Below are positions 53,461 to 63,361 of a stretch of DNA of 64,000 bases, one piece after another. Under the pieces are notes generated by a model. That model was not told the origin of the DNA, made no database searches, and saw nothing but the letters and a program-made list of their open reading frames with translations. The DNA lies in NCBI GenBank assembly GCA_002310135.1, contig DBYK01000001.1:62001-126000 (forward strand). Direction: 5' to 3'. A program made the position numbers and the translations under genes. Numbering within the stretch: the stretch's first letter is position 1; every line of letters begins with the position of its first letter. Source of the stretch: Caryophanales bacterium UBA1188. Its GTDB lineage: Bacteria > Bacillota_I > Bacilli_A > Izemoplasmatales > UBA1188.

Positions 53461-54810
53461 TTATTCTTGTACTTCACTGCTAGAATCATTCACATCAAGT
53501 ATATTAATACCTTGCTTCTTTAATAAGAATCCATATGCGCCTAAAGATACAACAGTATCAAATGCATTACCTATACCAAATAATAATGCAATCCCTATTA
53601 ATGATGGAGTCCATACTCCACATTTCCATAAAATGAATGCTGTACCATAATATAATGTATTTGTTACTATTGATTCAAATAACATGTAATGTGTTTTGCC
53701 TAGTCCATAGAATGTTGCATCACATATATTTTGAATTGCATATAAAATATAGAATCCAAATAATACCATTACAAGTTCAAATAATTTATCAACATCACTG
53801 AAGTTTAATACATGTTCCATAAATGGTTTATATACAGGAATTAATATACACCATACCAATACTGATATAGCAGTAATTGTAAAATATCCTAATGTATTAT
53901 TCTTAACTGCATTTTTATTTGTTGATGTTTCTTGTTTAATTAATTCACCTAATTGAGTAATTGGCAATAGTAACCATCCCCAAATAAAGTTATTAGCTAC
54001 CCAATATGTTCCTTGTTCATTTACTACATTTACCATTCTAGCAACCATAACCATATAAGCTAAGTTTCTGACGAATGATTCAAGTCCTGAGATTCCACCA
54101 ATTCTAACGAATTCTTTCATCCATTTGAAATCCATCTTCTCTTTGTTAAATACATTAACTTCATTCTTCGCTAATAAGAATAATGATGTACCAAAAATAA
54201 TTAAGTTAACAATAATATTTGTTACACCAATACCATTAACTCCTAAATTAGCAGAACATGCAAGTGTTGAAACTAAAAATAAATCCAAGAATACACATAA
54301 TACTAATTTAACACCAGTTAAGATATATACTAATTTATCTTTACCAAGTGTAACTAATCCAACTAATGCAAATTGAGATAATATACCAAATACATTAGCT
54401 ATAGCTTCTATTCTAATATATGTGGCTGAAGCATCTATAATAGATGGATCAGTAGCCATAGCTTTTAATAATGGATTAGTACATGTCATTATAAATATTG
54501 ATAATATTATATAAATACCTAAAGTAATTAATAAGCCTGTTTTCATTCTATTTGTTAGTTCTTTCTTATCAGATAGAACCTTACCAACAAAATAGAATAA
54601 TGGTAATATAATAGCTTCATTAATTACCTCATAAATTAAATTAATCCATGATAATTGACCTGCAATTGAATATGACCAGTCTCCTGGTAAATTTCCTAAC
54701 CAGAATACTCTTAAAGTTGTATAGATGGTTGGAACTAATCCCATTACTAATAATGAAATAAACAACTTATGGTTTATATTTTTAAAAGATGTTTTAATTT
54801 TGTTTAACAT
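53461..54810 (-). CDS. MATE-family efflux transporter
   Basis: The protein is 449 aa with about twelve helices in two halves, and the MATE features GQLSWINLIYEVINEAIILPLFYFVG and GLESFVRNLAYMVMVARMVN. It would export organic cations using an Na+ or H+ gradient. AAGGAGA precedes the start. Its presence in the island may be incidental or part of a toxin or drug defence. Confidence 0.85.
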   Translation of the reverse strand: MLNKIKTSFKNINHKLFISLLVMGLVPTIYTTLRVFWLGNLPGDWSYSIAGQLSWINLIYEVINEAIILPLFYFVGKVLSDKKELTNRMKTGLLITLGIYIILSIFIMTCTNPLLKAMATDPSIIDASATYIRIEAIANVFGILSQFALVGLVTLGKDKLVYILTGVKLVLCVFLDLFLVSTLACSANLGVNGIGVTNIIVNLIIFGTSLFLLAKNEVNVFNKEKMDFKWMKEFVRIGGISGLESFVRNLAYMVMVARMVNVVNEQGTYWVANNFIWGWLLLPITQLGELIKQETSTNKNAVKNNTLGYFTITAISVLVWCILIPVYKPFMEHVLNFSDVDKLFELVMVLFGFYILYAIQNICDATFYGLGKTHYMLFESIVTNTLYYGTAFILWKCGVWTPSLIGIALLFGIGNAFDTVVSLGAYGFLLKKQGINILDVNDSSSEVQE

Positions 54811-54867
54811 AACCTATTAAATCTCCTTAATTATTATAGCTTTGATATATAATCATTTAGCATAACA

Positions 54868-55420
54868 TCAGAAATAATTCTTACATCGTCTTACATCGTC
54901 TTCCAATTTTTTATTTGCTTTATCTGTTGATTTTCTTGGTGCACCAATAAAAACACCGCTTCGAAATTGATCGTAATTTATTATAATTCTTTCTTTCTGA
55001 ATTTTATTTTTATACAGACATTTATATGAAACAGCAAATGTAAGAATATGCAAATTATTTTTAGACATTTTTTCTGTATCTACTGGAATTACAATGTTTT
55101 TATTTGGATACAAAATTACATCCTTAATATTATTAAAAGGATTAAAATCATTAATGAATAAAATTCGGATATATCTCCTTCTTCATATTTTATATCATTA
55201 AATATTGCTGCAGATTGACCAAAATTTTTTATAATAATAAATGCTTTACAATCACCTTTAACTATACGCTGACCCATATAAATACTAATATTCGGTCTAT
55301 TATTAGTTTCCAATATTTTATTATTATGATGAATATTTAACCACAAAAAACAACAGAAATGATTGATAGAAAACTACAAACTATAATATTTATTATTGCT
55401 ACCCAAGTTTCAACACTCAA
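54868..55420 (-). pseudogene. Single-helix membrane protein gene broken by two frameshifts
   Basis: GAGGTGG precedes a TTG at 55420 that starts SVETWVAIINIIVCSFLSIISVVF, a membrane helix. A second frame continues with LNIHHNNKILETNNRPNISI through KYEEGDISEF. A third frame gives FINDFNPFNNIKDVILYPNK through KLEDDVRRCKNYF. Joined they make one protein of about 180 aa. One shift lies at a T6 run near 55342 and the other near 55155. It is the third gene of the ATPase-DUF2130 operon, 10 nt after DUF2130. The function is unknown. Confidence 0.6.
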
Positions 55421-55430
55421 ATTAACCACC

Positions 55431-57023
55431 TCATTCATTTTCTGGTAATTTCTTTAAAATTTTACCATTAAATTTTATTTCATATTTATCAATTTTGTTT
55501 TGAATTTGATTTATATAAGATTCATTAATCTTATCGCATTGTGCATCAATATTTTGAACTGCTGTTCTTATATTATTAGAATTCTTAGATATTTCCTCTA
55601 TAGCTTTTTCCAATAATCCTAAAGGTTTATCTAAATATGTATTCTTTATATCTTCGAATTCTTGCATCAAGGCAAACTTTGTTTTTAAACCAACTTCATT
55701 TTCTTGATCCATAATAATATCTGCAAATTTAGCTGTTAATGATGTAATCATATTTAAGAATGTCATTAAATATGCTGGTCTTACTACATACATATCATCA
55801 TAACCTGATACTTTAAATATTGGTAATGCATTAGGCTTATCCATTTCAAGATTTGAAACAAGCAATGCATATTTACATTTTTTCTTTTCTCTATTCTTAT
55901 CTAATTGCTTATAATAATCAGCATTTGTTTTCTTGTTTACAGAATCTGGATTTTCATCCTTCATATCCATACAAACACTTGCTAATTCTTCATCTTCTTT
56001 ATGTAATTCACTAGCATAAATTCTAAAGATATAATCTGCTTTTGAACCTTTTGTTTCGCCTTCTTCTTTAACTACTTTATTATCTTTTTCCCAAGTACAA
56101 TTAAAGAATCCATTTTGCATACATGAAGTTACTTCATTATCACACCAAGCTTCTAAGTCTTCTCCTGTTTGTTTAACATTTAATGCACCCTTAGCTCGTT
56201 GTAAATTACTAATTGTTTCATCTTTATCACGTAATTGTTGCTCATACATATCTTTTTGTTCTTGTAAAGCTTGGCTTTTTTGAATTTCATATTCATAACC
56301 CTTATTTTTAATTTCAGCATCTTTGCCTGCTAAAGCCAATCTATTTTGAGCATCTATCTCAGAAATTTTATGTTCATATGTTCTTTCAACTTCTGTTTTG
56401 GCCTCAGAAATTTTACTATCAAATTGTGCTTTTAAAATATCATACTCACCCTTTAAAGAAGAATACTTAGCATTTTCATCTTGCATCAACTTAGCTTGAG
56501 CAGCATCATTTTGAGATTTTAATTGATTAATATCACTTTCTTTTGAATTTTTTAATATTTCAATTAGTTGATTTAACTCATTAATCTTATCACTATATTG
56601 TCTAGCAACATCTCTTTCTTTAATTGCTATGTCTGATTTGTTTTGCTCAATTAAAAAATCTATTCTATGCTTTAATTCATTAATTTCTGACTGCTTTTGA
56701 GATTTCAATTCATTAATCTTTTCAGTATATTTTTTTTCAACTTCTTGTTCTTTTATTGTTAAAGCAGATGTTTGTTCTTTTTTCAAAGATTCTATTTGTG
56801 AATTTAATTCTAAAATCTTATTTTCATTTTCAGCTTTTAGACGTTTTTCTACTTCAGCAATTCTTGAATCATATGCTTTACCTTTTTCAGAATCAATAAG
56901 CATATCTAAATATGAAGTATCTACTTGAACAACTTCTTTTAAATCAATAACATCACCTTGTTCTGCAGGTTCTACTAATTCTAATAATGTTTTTTCTTTT
57001 ACAATAACTTTAATTTTTTTCAT
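55431..57023 (-). CDS. DUF2130 protein with long coiled coil
   Basis: The protein is 530 aa. Residues 60-280 form a continuous coiled coil (EKRLKAENENKILEL and repeated KINELK units). The C-terminal domain (GEDLEAWCDNEV through NADYYKQLDKNREKKKCKYALLVSN) is DUF2130, related to RmuC and the PD-(D/E)xK nuclease fold; VCMDMKDE and ADYIF may be the active site. A DNA-processing role is inferred. AGGAGA precedes the ATG. It lies 23 nt after the ABC-type ATPase gene. Confidence 0.85.
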   Translation of the reverse strand: MKKIKVIVKEKTLLELVEPAEQGDVIDLKEVVQVDTSYLDMLIDSEKGKAYDSRIAEVEKRLKAENENKILELNSQIESLKKEQTSALTIKEQEVEKKYTEKINELKSQKQSEINELKHRIDFLIEQNKSDIAIKERDVARQYSDKINELNQLIEILKNSKESDINQLKSQNDAAQAKLMQDENAKYSSLKGEYDILKAQFDSKISEAKTEVERTYEHKISEIDAQNRLALAGKDAEIKNKGYEYEIQKSQALQEQKDMYEQQLRDKDETISNLQRAKGALNVKQTGEDLEAWCDNEVTSCMQNGFFNCTWEKDNKVVKEEGETKGSKADYIFRIYASELHKEDEELASVCMDMKDENPDSVNKKTNADYYKQLDKNREKKKCKYALLVSNLEMDKPNALPIFKVSGYDDMYVVRPAYLMTFLNMITSLTAKFADIIMDQENEVGLKTKFALMQEFEDIKNTYLDKPLGLLEKAIEEISKNSNNIRTAVQNIDAQCDKINESYINQIQNKIDKYEIKFNGKILKKLPENE

Positions 57024-57046
57024 ACTAGTCTCCTATACAATATATC

Positions 57047-59299
57047 CTAAAATTTATTATTTAACTCTTCAATTTCAATTCTAAATTTTTTGATATCTTT
57101 AACATTAGTAGCAATATATGGAGGAAACATTTGTTCAAGTGCATGATCAAATAAATTAAATAATAGTTTATTCTTTTCAAACACTTCGGAATAATTTATT
57201 AAATAGTCTTCAGCTCCATATGATGAATTCGCATTAAGCTCTTTAGCTTTATTAATCTTATTCCATAATGCATTTGTATTGCAAATTAAATCTATATCTG
57301 AATTAGAAAATGAAAATCTAGTTCTAAGTTTAACAATCAATTGTTTTTCAAATTCAAATTTTAAATATGAAACAATACATATTTTCAAAAATACTAAATT
57401 AATTATTTTTGATCCTGAAAAGGATGAAAAATTTGTTTTAGCAACTTGTTCTCTCATTGAACATATTGATGAAGTATCAGCAGAATAATAACTTAATAAT
57501 GCTGGATTGGCAGTGCAAACTCTATTATATAAGTCAATTATACGATTCACTTCTATTGTATTAGAATTAACTCCTAGAATAGAATCAACATTCTCATCAT
57601 AATGCATATAATAATGTTCTATACACTTTTTAATATCCTTTAAATAGTCATCATCAGAATAATATTTTGCTGGACTTCCACTAATTTTACGGCCTTTCTT
57701 TACGATTAATTTATCGTAATTGTTCAATATTAATGTTTTAAAATTACGCAAAGTCGGAATCAAAGAAATATATGACAATCTATCATCTGCATTTAATTGT
57801 CCAGCCAAATATTTTTTTAATAAGTGTAGCTCATTTTTTGAAATTGTACCAATTTCTTTATAATCGCTAACAAAATAAGATATTTTAAATTTATTCAATG
57901 TAAAAATATCATCAGGTTCATAATAATAAATAACTGAATCGCAATGCAGAATTTTTGAAATATTTGATAATGCAGAAAAATTATTTGTTAGAATATACCA
58001 ATTTTGTAATTTGTTTTCATTAACAACATTCTTAATATAATCGCATGCAACTAAGAGATAGTAGTCATCATAACTATCAATAGGATCGTCTAGAATCAAA
58101 GTATCATATTTTCCATATTTTATTAAAGCCCTCAAAACAACTAAAGAAAAACGTTTAATTTCACTTTCTGATAAAACATCATATAGCGTTGATTTATTGT
58201 TCCCATCAAGAAAAGAAATTGTAATTTCTAATTTGTTTGGAACAGCATTAAAATCACAATCATTATCAATTGAAATTAAATTGTTTAATTCTCTAATAAT
58301 ATATCCAGTAAATCGTTTGATATTAGTGATATTACTTTTTTCAGTTTCAATCTTTTTTACATTATTTTTAAATTTATTGCTTATCTCAGAAACACTTTTC
58401 CCATTAATATTAATGTCTCCAAAATATTTTGACATTGATTTGAAAGTTTTTTCACACAAATTATTATAATTAGAAATTAATCTTATCATTCCTTTTATCT
58501 CGGATAAAGTATGAGAATCAAAATCAAATAAATACTTGCTAATATCACTATCTTCAAAATAATTGTTTGTAATCTGTTTAATAATATTTAACAACAAATT
58601 ATATAAATTATTTGTCTCGATAAGTCTATATTTGCCTTTCTTTTTTTCGATTGCTTCTAACAATCGTTCTTTTGTCAAAAACTTTTTTCCACAAACTGGA
58701 CAATTTGTTTTTTCATTTGCCATTGCATAATTTTTAATCATTTCCAAAGAATTTAAAAATTCCTCATCGACAAATTCAATACGTTTATAAATACGTCCTT
58801 TTTTTATTTTGTCTTTATTTTCTAGCAATTTATTAATCTGAATATAGATATTGAAGTTTAATTTTTTATCAATATTTAAAGCTTCATTTTCTTCAAATAT
58901 ATTCTTTTCATCAAAAGATAAGTTAATAACATCATCAAAATTATCTAATTTTTTTATGTTAGATTTAGCTATAAAAAAACTACTTTGAGAAAGCTTTCTA
59001 ATATCGTGGCTCCCATATTTATCTTTAAAATATTTTTTAACATTTTTATCATTTTTATAATTTTCATTAATTAGCTTGTTTTCTTCTGCATTTATTGCAG
59101 TTTCTCCAAAAAAAAACTCTATTCCCATATGTTTTAACTAAGAGTTCAATTTGTTTTCTTGTAAATAATAGTGGTCTTGCACTATTTTCGGTATAATAAC
59201 TAGATAACTTATTTGCATTTGTGGTTTTACCAAATCCATTAGGAGCATATACTATTTTTTATTCCAAGAATTTGGCAAAACATTATTAAATTGTATCAT
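57047..59299 (-). pseudogene. ABC/SMC-type ATPase (RloC-like or similar), coding frame broken twice near the 5' end
   Basis: The main frame (693 aa from 59128) lacks Walker A, but it lies just upstream in other frames: MIQFNNVLPNSWNKK, then IVYAPNGFGKTTNANKLSSYY, then KQIELLVKTYGN. The shifts sit at T6 (59255-59260, plus strand) and A9 (59108-59116), consistent with indels of one base. The rest holds NCPVCGKKF (possible zinc hook), a signature-like LSESEIKRFSLVVLRAL and Walker B TLILDDPIDSYDD. GGAGG precedes the true ATG at 59299. It may be intact in the organism if the indels are assembly errors. A defence ATPase role is inferred. Confidence 0.75.
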
Positions 59300-59338
59300 T
59301 ATAAATTTTCCTCCAAAACAACCTTTTCTAATGTAATG

Positions 59339-59368
59339 ATTTTAAAACGTAAACGTTTTACACTCTAA
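59339..59368 (-). promoter_or_regulatory. Promoter with operator between -35 and -10 for the ATPase operon
   Basis: Minus-strand TTAGAG, 18-nt spacer, TAAAAT. The perfect palindrome TAAAACGT-AA-ACGTTTTA (59343-59360) fills the spacer, as expected for a repressor site. Confidence 0.65.
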
Positions 59369-59427
59369 CTTAAATTGTAGCATATTTATTATAAAGTTTA
59401 ATATTAAAAAAGCATTTTTTACATACA

Positions 59428-59453
59428 AAAAGCCGCTATTTATAGCGGCTTAA
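59428..59453 (-). terminator. Terminator
   Basis: AGCCGCTA and TAGCGGCT around a 4-nt loop, flanked by A and T runs; it lies downstream of the decayed gene at 59482. Confidence 0.85.
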
Positions 59454-59481
59454 ATCATATTAAAATGTTCCATTGCTTCTA

Positions 59482-59885
59482 CTATTGCTTTATAACGTGA
59501 TTCACTGGTTTTCTATTAACATGTTCTATATCAACTGTTCTAGAATCATTACGTTTCTTTTGTAATCCTTTATCTTTTCTTACATAAGATATCATTGAGC
59601 CATTTACATATAATCCATACATTATTTTTATATATTCTATAATGTCTGTATTAGTTGCTCTTGTCTTTTTATTTGCTTGTAATACTTTTGTATTATAAAG
59701 TTCATATAGTTTTAGGTGTAATTCTTCAGGATTACCTTCTACCATCTTTAATTCTATTAATGCTTTAAAGATTATTGATGCTTTATCATATGGTGGTATT
59801 TTATTGATTATCTTTTAAAGCTCTCTTAACTCATTTAGATGTTTCTTTTTTATTAAGATATTTTTCAAATAAATCCATTTATTAA
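59482..59885 (-). pseudogene. Decayed small gene of unknown family
   Basis: A start MDLFEKYLNKKETSK (ATG near 59880) is cut by TGA; the next frame gives ELREL, a stop, then KIINKIPPYDKASIIFKALI and the main frame ELKMVEGNPEELHLKLYELY through RKPVNHVIKQ. So at least one frameshift and one stop break a protein of about 130 aa. I do not recognise the family. It lies 3' of the HEPN-like gene. Confidence 0.5.
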
Positions 59886-59890
59886 TTAAC

Positions 59891-60367
59891 CTAAAATTTA
59901 TTTGTTGCTATATCTCTTATCACAGGCAAATAAGTTTTTAAAAAATACTCAGTAAATTCAAATGGATGATCATTTCTAAATTTTTCATTTCCATCTTCAT
60001 AAATGTATCGCCATTCTATAAAACCATCACCAATATCAGAAAGTAATCCATCTAGTGTATACCTTTGATCACACTCTACAAGATTTAATTTTAATTTATA
60101 TGAGTCATCTAAAACATTAAATAAGCATCTTAAATTATGTTTTTCTTTTCCTTTTAACTTTTTGAGATTATCACCAAGTAAATACTTTAAATATAATTCA
60201 AAAGCAAACAATCCATTTACCATTCCTGGAATTGCTACAATATGACTTACTATTCTACCATATTCATCTCGATGAGTATCTTTACCTTCAAAGCATCTTT
60301 CATATGCTTCATAAAAATCATCAGCTATTTCTTTTTGGTTAATTGGACATCCTCGTATATATTTCAT
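59891..60367 (-). CDS. Small HEPN-like protein
   Basis: The protein is 158 aa from the ATG at 60367, with AGGGG upstream; the first ATG (60391) is less well placed. FAFELYLKYLLGDNLKKLKGKEKHNLRCLFNVLDD resembles the helical HEPN core found in nucleotidyltransferase partners and abortive-infection proteins. No catalytic R-x4-6-H motif is obvious. The function is unknown; its place beside decayed genes suggests mobile-island content. Confidence 0.5.
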   Translation of the reverse strand: MKYIRGCPINQKEIADDFYEAYERCFEGKDTHRDEYGRIVSHIVAIPGMVNGLFAFELYLKYLLGDNLKKLKGKEKHNLRCLFNVLDDSYKLKLNLVECDQRYTLDGLLSDIGDGFIEWRYIYEDGNEKFRNDHPFEFTEYFLKTYLPVIRDIATNKF

Positions 60368-60444
60368 ATTATCCCCTTCTTTGAACTTCATAAATAAAAT
60401 TATTAATTATCAACTTTTACATCAATTATATCACAAAGAATATT

Positions 60445-60597
60445 CTAATATAATGGAATATAATCAATACAAAGAATGTCGCATACATCAAATGTCAAAG
60501 GTATTAGTTTGCCTATCATCTCTTCTTCATTCCATTTACTTTCCCCAAAATATTTGATGAATTCTTCCTTAAGGCTTCCATCAGACATTTGTTTCAA
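60445..60597 (-). CDS. Small ORF, 50 aa, unknown function
   Basis: The minus strand has a strong site (AAGGAGGTGAGAGAG) 8 nt before TTG at 60597; an ATG lies at 60588. It encodes MKQMSDGSLKEEFIKYF through IPLTFDVCDILCIDYIPLY. It ends with TAG. The good ribosome-binding site and codon use make it plausible, but no family is known. It could be a small antitoxin or regulator; that is a guess. Confidence 0.35.
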   Translation of the reverse strand: MKQMSDGSLKEEFIKYFGESKWNEEEMIGKLIPLTFDVCDILCIDYIPLY

Positions 60598-60958
60598 CTC
60601 TCTCACCTCCTTTTTAGAATTTTTTTTAATTTATTAATTGTTAACATCACTTTCTCCGTTCTTTGGAGCTAATTTACCACATCATTTCTAACTCGTCAAA
60701 TCGACTTCTCCACTGAAAAAAATTTTTTTTGAGAAAATATTTTCATAAAATTATTAATAGTATCAAAACAATAAGCAGAATAATCATCAAGTAAATCTTG
60801 TTAAAGTCAACCCAAAATCGTTGTTTTTAAATGCAAATTATCCATATATTCTTATATTATTTTTTCCGTTTTTATGTGCATATAAAGATTGGATAGAATT
60901 TTCTTTATACAAAATAACACGTGACCATTAAGAACTTTACAATCAGTGAATTTGCTGA

Positions 60959-60987
60959 TTGTTTTTTTAAAGAAAAAGTGATATAAT
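60959..60987 (+). promoter_or_regulatory. Promoter of the methyltransferase operon
   Basis: TTGTTT, 17-nt spacer, and the extended -10 TGaTATAAT. The leader is about 15 nt with GTGAGGTG. The -35 overlaps the T run of an upstream hairpin (CAATCAG/CTGATTG). Confidence 0.7.
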
Positions 60988-61008
60988 GTATGCACGTGAG
61001 GTGTTATT

Positions 61009-62313
61009 ATGAATTGGTCATTTAATCAAAGCAGTAATTACAAGAAAATTCTTGACGATGACAAGGAAAACAAAAGAGCGGAAATTCATTCTTTCCATAG
61101 ATATTACGGTAAATTAATTCCATCAATACCTAGAGCTTATATCAAGTCTTTTACAAAAAAAGGAGATACTGTTGGGGATTTATTTTCGGGCTCAGGAACT
61201 GTCGCTGTTGAAGCAAAATTGATGGGAAGAAACTTCTTTGGTTGTGAAATTAATCCATTGTCGGTTTTTATTTCTAAAGTTAAAACGACAACTTACAATA
61301 TCGAAATTTTAAAATCAATTAACACAGATATAGAAAAATCAATTTATGATGAGAAATATTTAAATAGTCTACCAAAAAGAAAAAAACCATTTTGCGTAAA
61401 TATGGATCACTGGTTTAAACCCGAGGTAACTGCTGATCTACTTCAAATATTAGAAATAATTGATGATAAAACAAGTCATCTAGCAAATGATGAAAAAGAA
61501 AAATATAAATCTTTTTATTACGCGGTGGTTTCTAGCATAATAAGAAACATAAGTAATGCAGATCCTCAACACGTATTTCCTGGTATCAGCAAACGAATAC
61601 GAAAACTCGAAGCAGAAGGAAAAATTCATAAGAATGCTAAAAAAACATTTATAAACGCAATCAAGAAAAGAACAAAATACTTTATACCATATGAATCAGC
61701 AGATGCCACTAATATTGAAATAATTAATGGAGATTCAGTAAATGATAATTTTGACAATTACAAAAATAAAATTGATTTATTTGTAACAAATCCACCATAT
61801 ATTTCATCAGTAAGATACATAGAAACAATGAAATTAGAAATGTATTGGTTAGAATATTTAAAAGACCAAAACGAATATTCATACTTAGCAAAACAAATGG
61901 TTGGTAACGATAAAGTTGGAAAAAAAGAAATTAATTCTAATCTAAAAACTGAATATGAAGAAATCAACAATAAAATCAATAAATTAAGTAAAATAGATTC
62001 CAAAAGCGCGTATATAGTTACTAAGTATTTTAATGATATGGAAAAAGTAATTAAAAACATGTATTCGATGCTTAAGGAAAATGGAAAAGTGGTCGTTAAA
62101 ATATCAGAAAGTAAAGTTAAAAAAAATAAAATTGATACTGGAAAATTTTTAACTATCATTGCACTGAATAATGGATTTAAGTTAGTTGATGTATTCCTAG
62201 ATAAAATTAATGAAAATAGTCGTTCACTTACAACAGCTAGAAACTCATATAGCGATATTATTATAAACGACAATATAATAATATGGGAGAAAAAAAGCAA
62301 TGGCAGAATTTAA
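61009..62313 (+). CDS. DNA methyltransferase (NPPY type, amino-methylating)
   Basis: The protein is 434 aa. Motif I is DLFSGSGTVAVEA (57-69), with the next acidic residue in CEINPLSVF; motif IV is TNPPY (260-264), so it methylates adenine N6 or cytosine N4. HRYYGKLIPSIPRAYI at the N-terminus is typical of type II modification enzymes. It overlaps the next methyltransferase gene by 14 nt. The recognition site is unknown. GAGGTG precedes the ATG. Confidence 0.9.
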   Translation: MNWSFNQSSNYKKILDDDKENKRAEIHSFHRYYGKLIPSIPRAYIKSFTKKGDTVGDLFSGSGTVAVEAKLMGRNFFGCEINPLSVFISKVKTTTYNIEILKSINTDIEKSIYDEKYLNSLPKRKKPFCVNMDHWFKPEVTADLLQILEIIDDKTSHLANDEKEKYKSFYYAVVSSIIRNISNADPQHVFPGISKRIRKLEAEGKIHKNAKKTFINAIKKRTKYFIPYESADATNIEIINGDSVNDNFDNYKNKIDLFVTNPPYISSVRYIETMKLEMYWLEYLKDQNEYSYLAKQMVGNDKVGKKEINSNLKTEYEEINNKINKLSKIDSKSAYIVTKYFNDMEKVIKNMYSMLKENGKVVVKISESKVKKNKIDTGKFLTIIALNNGFKLVDVFLDKINENSRSLTTARNSYSDIIINDNIIIWEKKSNGRI

Positions 62314-63334
62314 CCAAATTAAAACAATAAGATATATGGGAAACAAAAACAAATTATTAGATTTTATAATTCCCGAAATTAGAAAAACCATTAATAAAGG
62401 TGATATAATTTGTGATTTAATGGCAGGTACTTGTTCTATTGCTTACGCGCTGAAAGACGAATATACAATATATGCTAATGATATACAATATTATAGTTAC
62501 ATAATTTCAAAAGCTCTTATTGAAAATAACTCCGAAGCAATAAACAAGGAAACTACAATAAAAGATTTAGAATCTTTATATAAATCGAATCTAGATAATG
62601 AATTTTTTTCCTTTTTTCACAATAACTTTTCAGATACATATTTTAGTGAACAACAATGTAAAGAAATAGATTCAATTAGATATGCAATATCAAATGTAAA
62701 TAATGAATATAAAAGGGACTTATATATGACAGGTCTTATGTTCGCAATGGGAAAATGTGAATCTACATCTGGCCATTTTGCACAATACTTACCGAAAGAA
62801 CACCATAGATTGGTTGAAATTAGGAAAAAAAGTATTTGGCAAGAATTCATTAAAAAAAGCGATGATTTTTCAAGTTTAATTAAAACAAAGTATAACAATA
62901 AAGCTTTCAATATGGATTACAAAGATTTCATTAAAACTGAAGATTTTAAGAAAGTAAAATGTGTTTACATAGATACGCCTTACACAGGAGAACAGTATTC
63001 AAGATTTTATCATATACTTGAAACAGTAACAAAGTATGACAACCCACCTCTTGAATACAAAGCAAAATATAGGAAAGACCGCTTCACTTCAGGTTTTTCT
63101 CTACGTTCAACAGCTAAAGATGAATTTAAAGATATGCTAAACCTTTTATCTCAGATGAACAAAACAATAGTATTAAGTTACTCTTCAAAAGGGCTTATTC
63201 CACTTGACGAATTAGAATTTATAATATGCAAAAGATTCAAAAATGTTCAAATGCTTGAAAAAGATTATTCACACTCAACTCAAGGAAAGGGCAATATAAA
63301 AATAACTGAAGTATTATTTATAGCTTCAAATTAA
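62300..63334 (+). CDS. DNA N6-adenine methyltransferase, D12 class
   Basis: The protein is 344 aa. It has IRYMGNKNKLLDFI at the N-terminus, motif I CDLMAGTCSIAYAL (38-51), a target region (MGKCESTSGHFAQYL), and motif IV DTPYTGEQYSRFYHI (Asp 225; DPPY variant). This is the D12/Dam-like alpha class. It begins inside the first methyltransferase gene, so the two act as a pair, as in type IIS systems in which each strand needs its own enzyme. A terminator follows. Confidence 0.9.
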   Translation: MAEFNQIKTIRYMGNKNKLLDFIIPEIRKTINKGDIICDLMAGTCSIAYALKDEYTIYANDIQYYSYIISKALIENNSEAINKETTIKDLESLYKSNLDNEFFSFFHNNFSDTYFSEQQCKEIDSIRYAISNVNNEYKRDLYMTGLMFAMGKCESTSGHFAQYLPKEHHRLVEIRKKSIWQEFIKKSDDFSSLIKTKYNNKAFNMDYKDFIKTEDFKKVKCVYIDTPYTGEQYSRFYHILETVTKYDNPPLEYKAKYRKDRFTSGFSLRSTAKDEFKDMLNLLSQMNKTIVLSYSSKGLIPLDELEFIICKRFKNVQMLEKDYSHSTQGKGNIKITEVLFIASN

Positions 63335-63361
63335 AAAGGATTTCATTCGAAATCCTTTTTT
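63332..63361 (+). terminator. Bidirectional terminator
   Basis: AAAAAGGATTTC and GAAATCCTTTTT around a 4-nt loop; it separates the methyltransferase pair from the convergent gene. Confidence 0.9.

Larger units (their letters stand above)
60392..61008. other. 617-nt region with one small ORF and the methyltransferase promoter
   Basis: Apart from the small frame at 60445-60597, I see no gene. A TTAAAGTCAACC sequence near 60800 resembles one at 48790. A hairpin plus T7 (60940-60968) lies just before the promoter of the methyltransferase gene. Confidence 0.5.

Noticed and set aside
61758..62300. 180-aa frame on the minus strand
   Set aside because: It lies fully inside the methyltransferase gene on the other strand, is strongly hydrophobic from reversed Lys/Asn codons, and has no ribosome-binding site. 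It is a shadow of the real gene.
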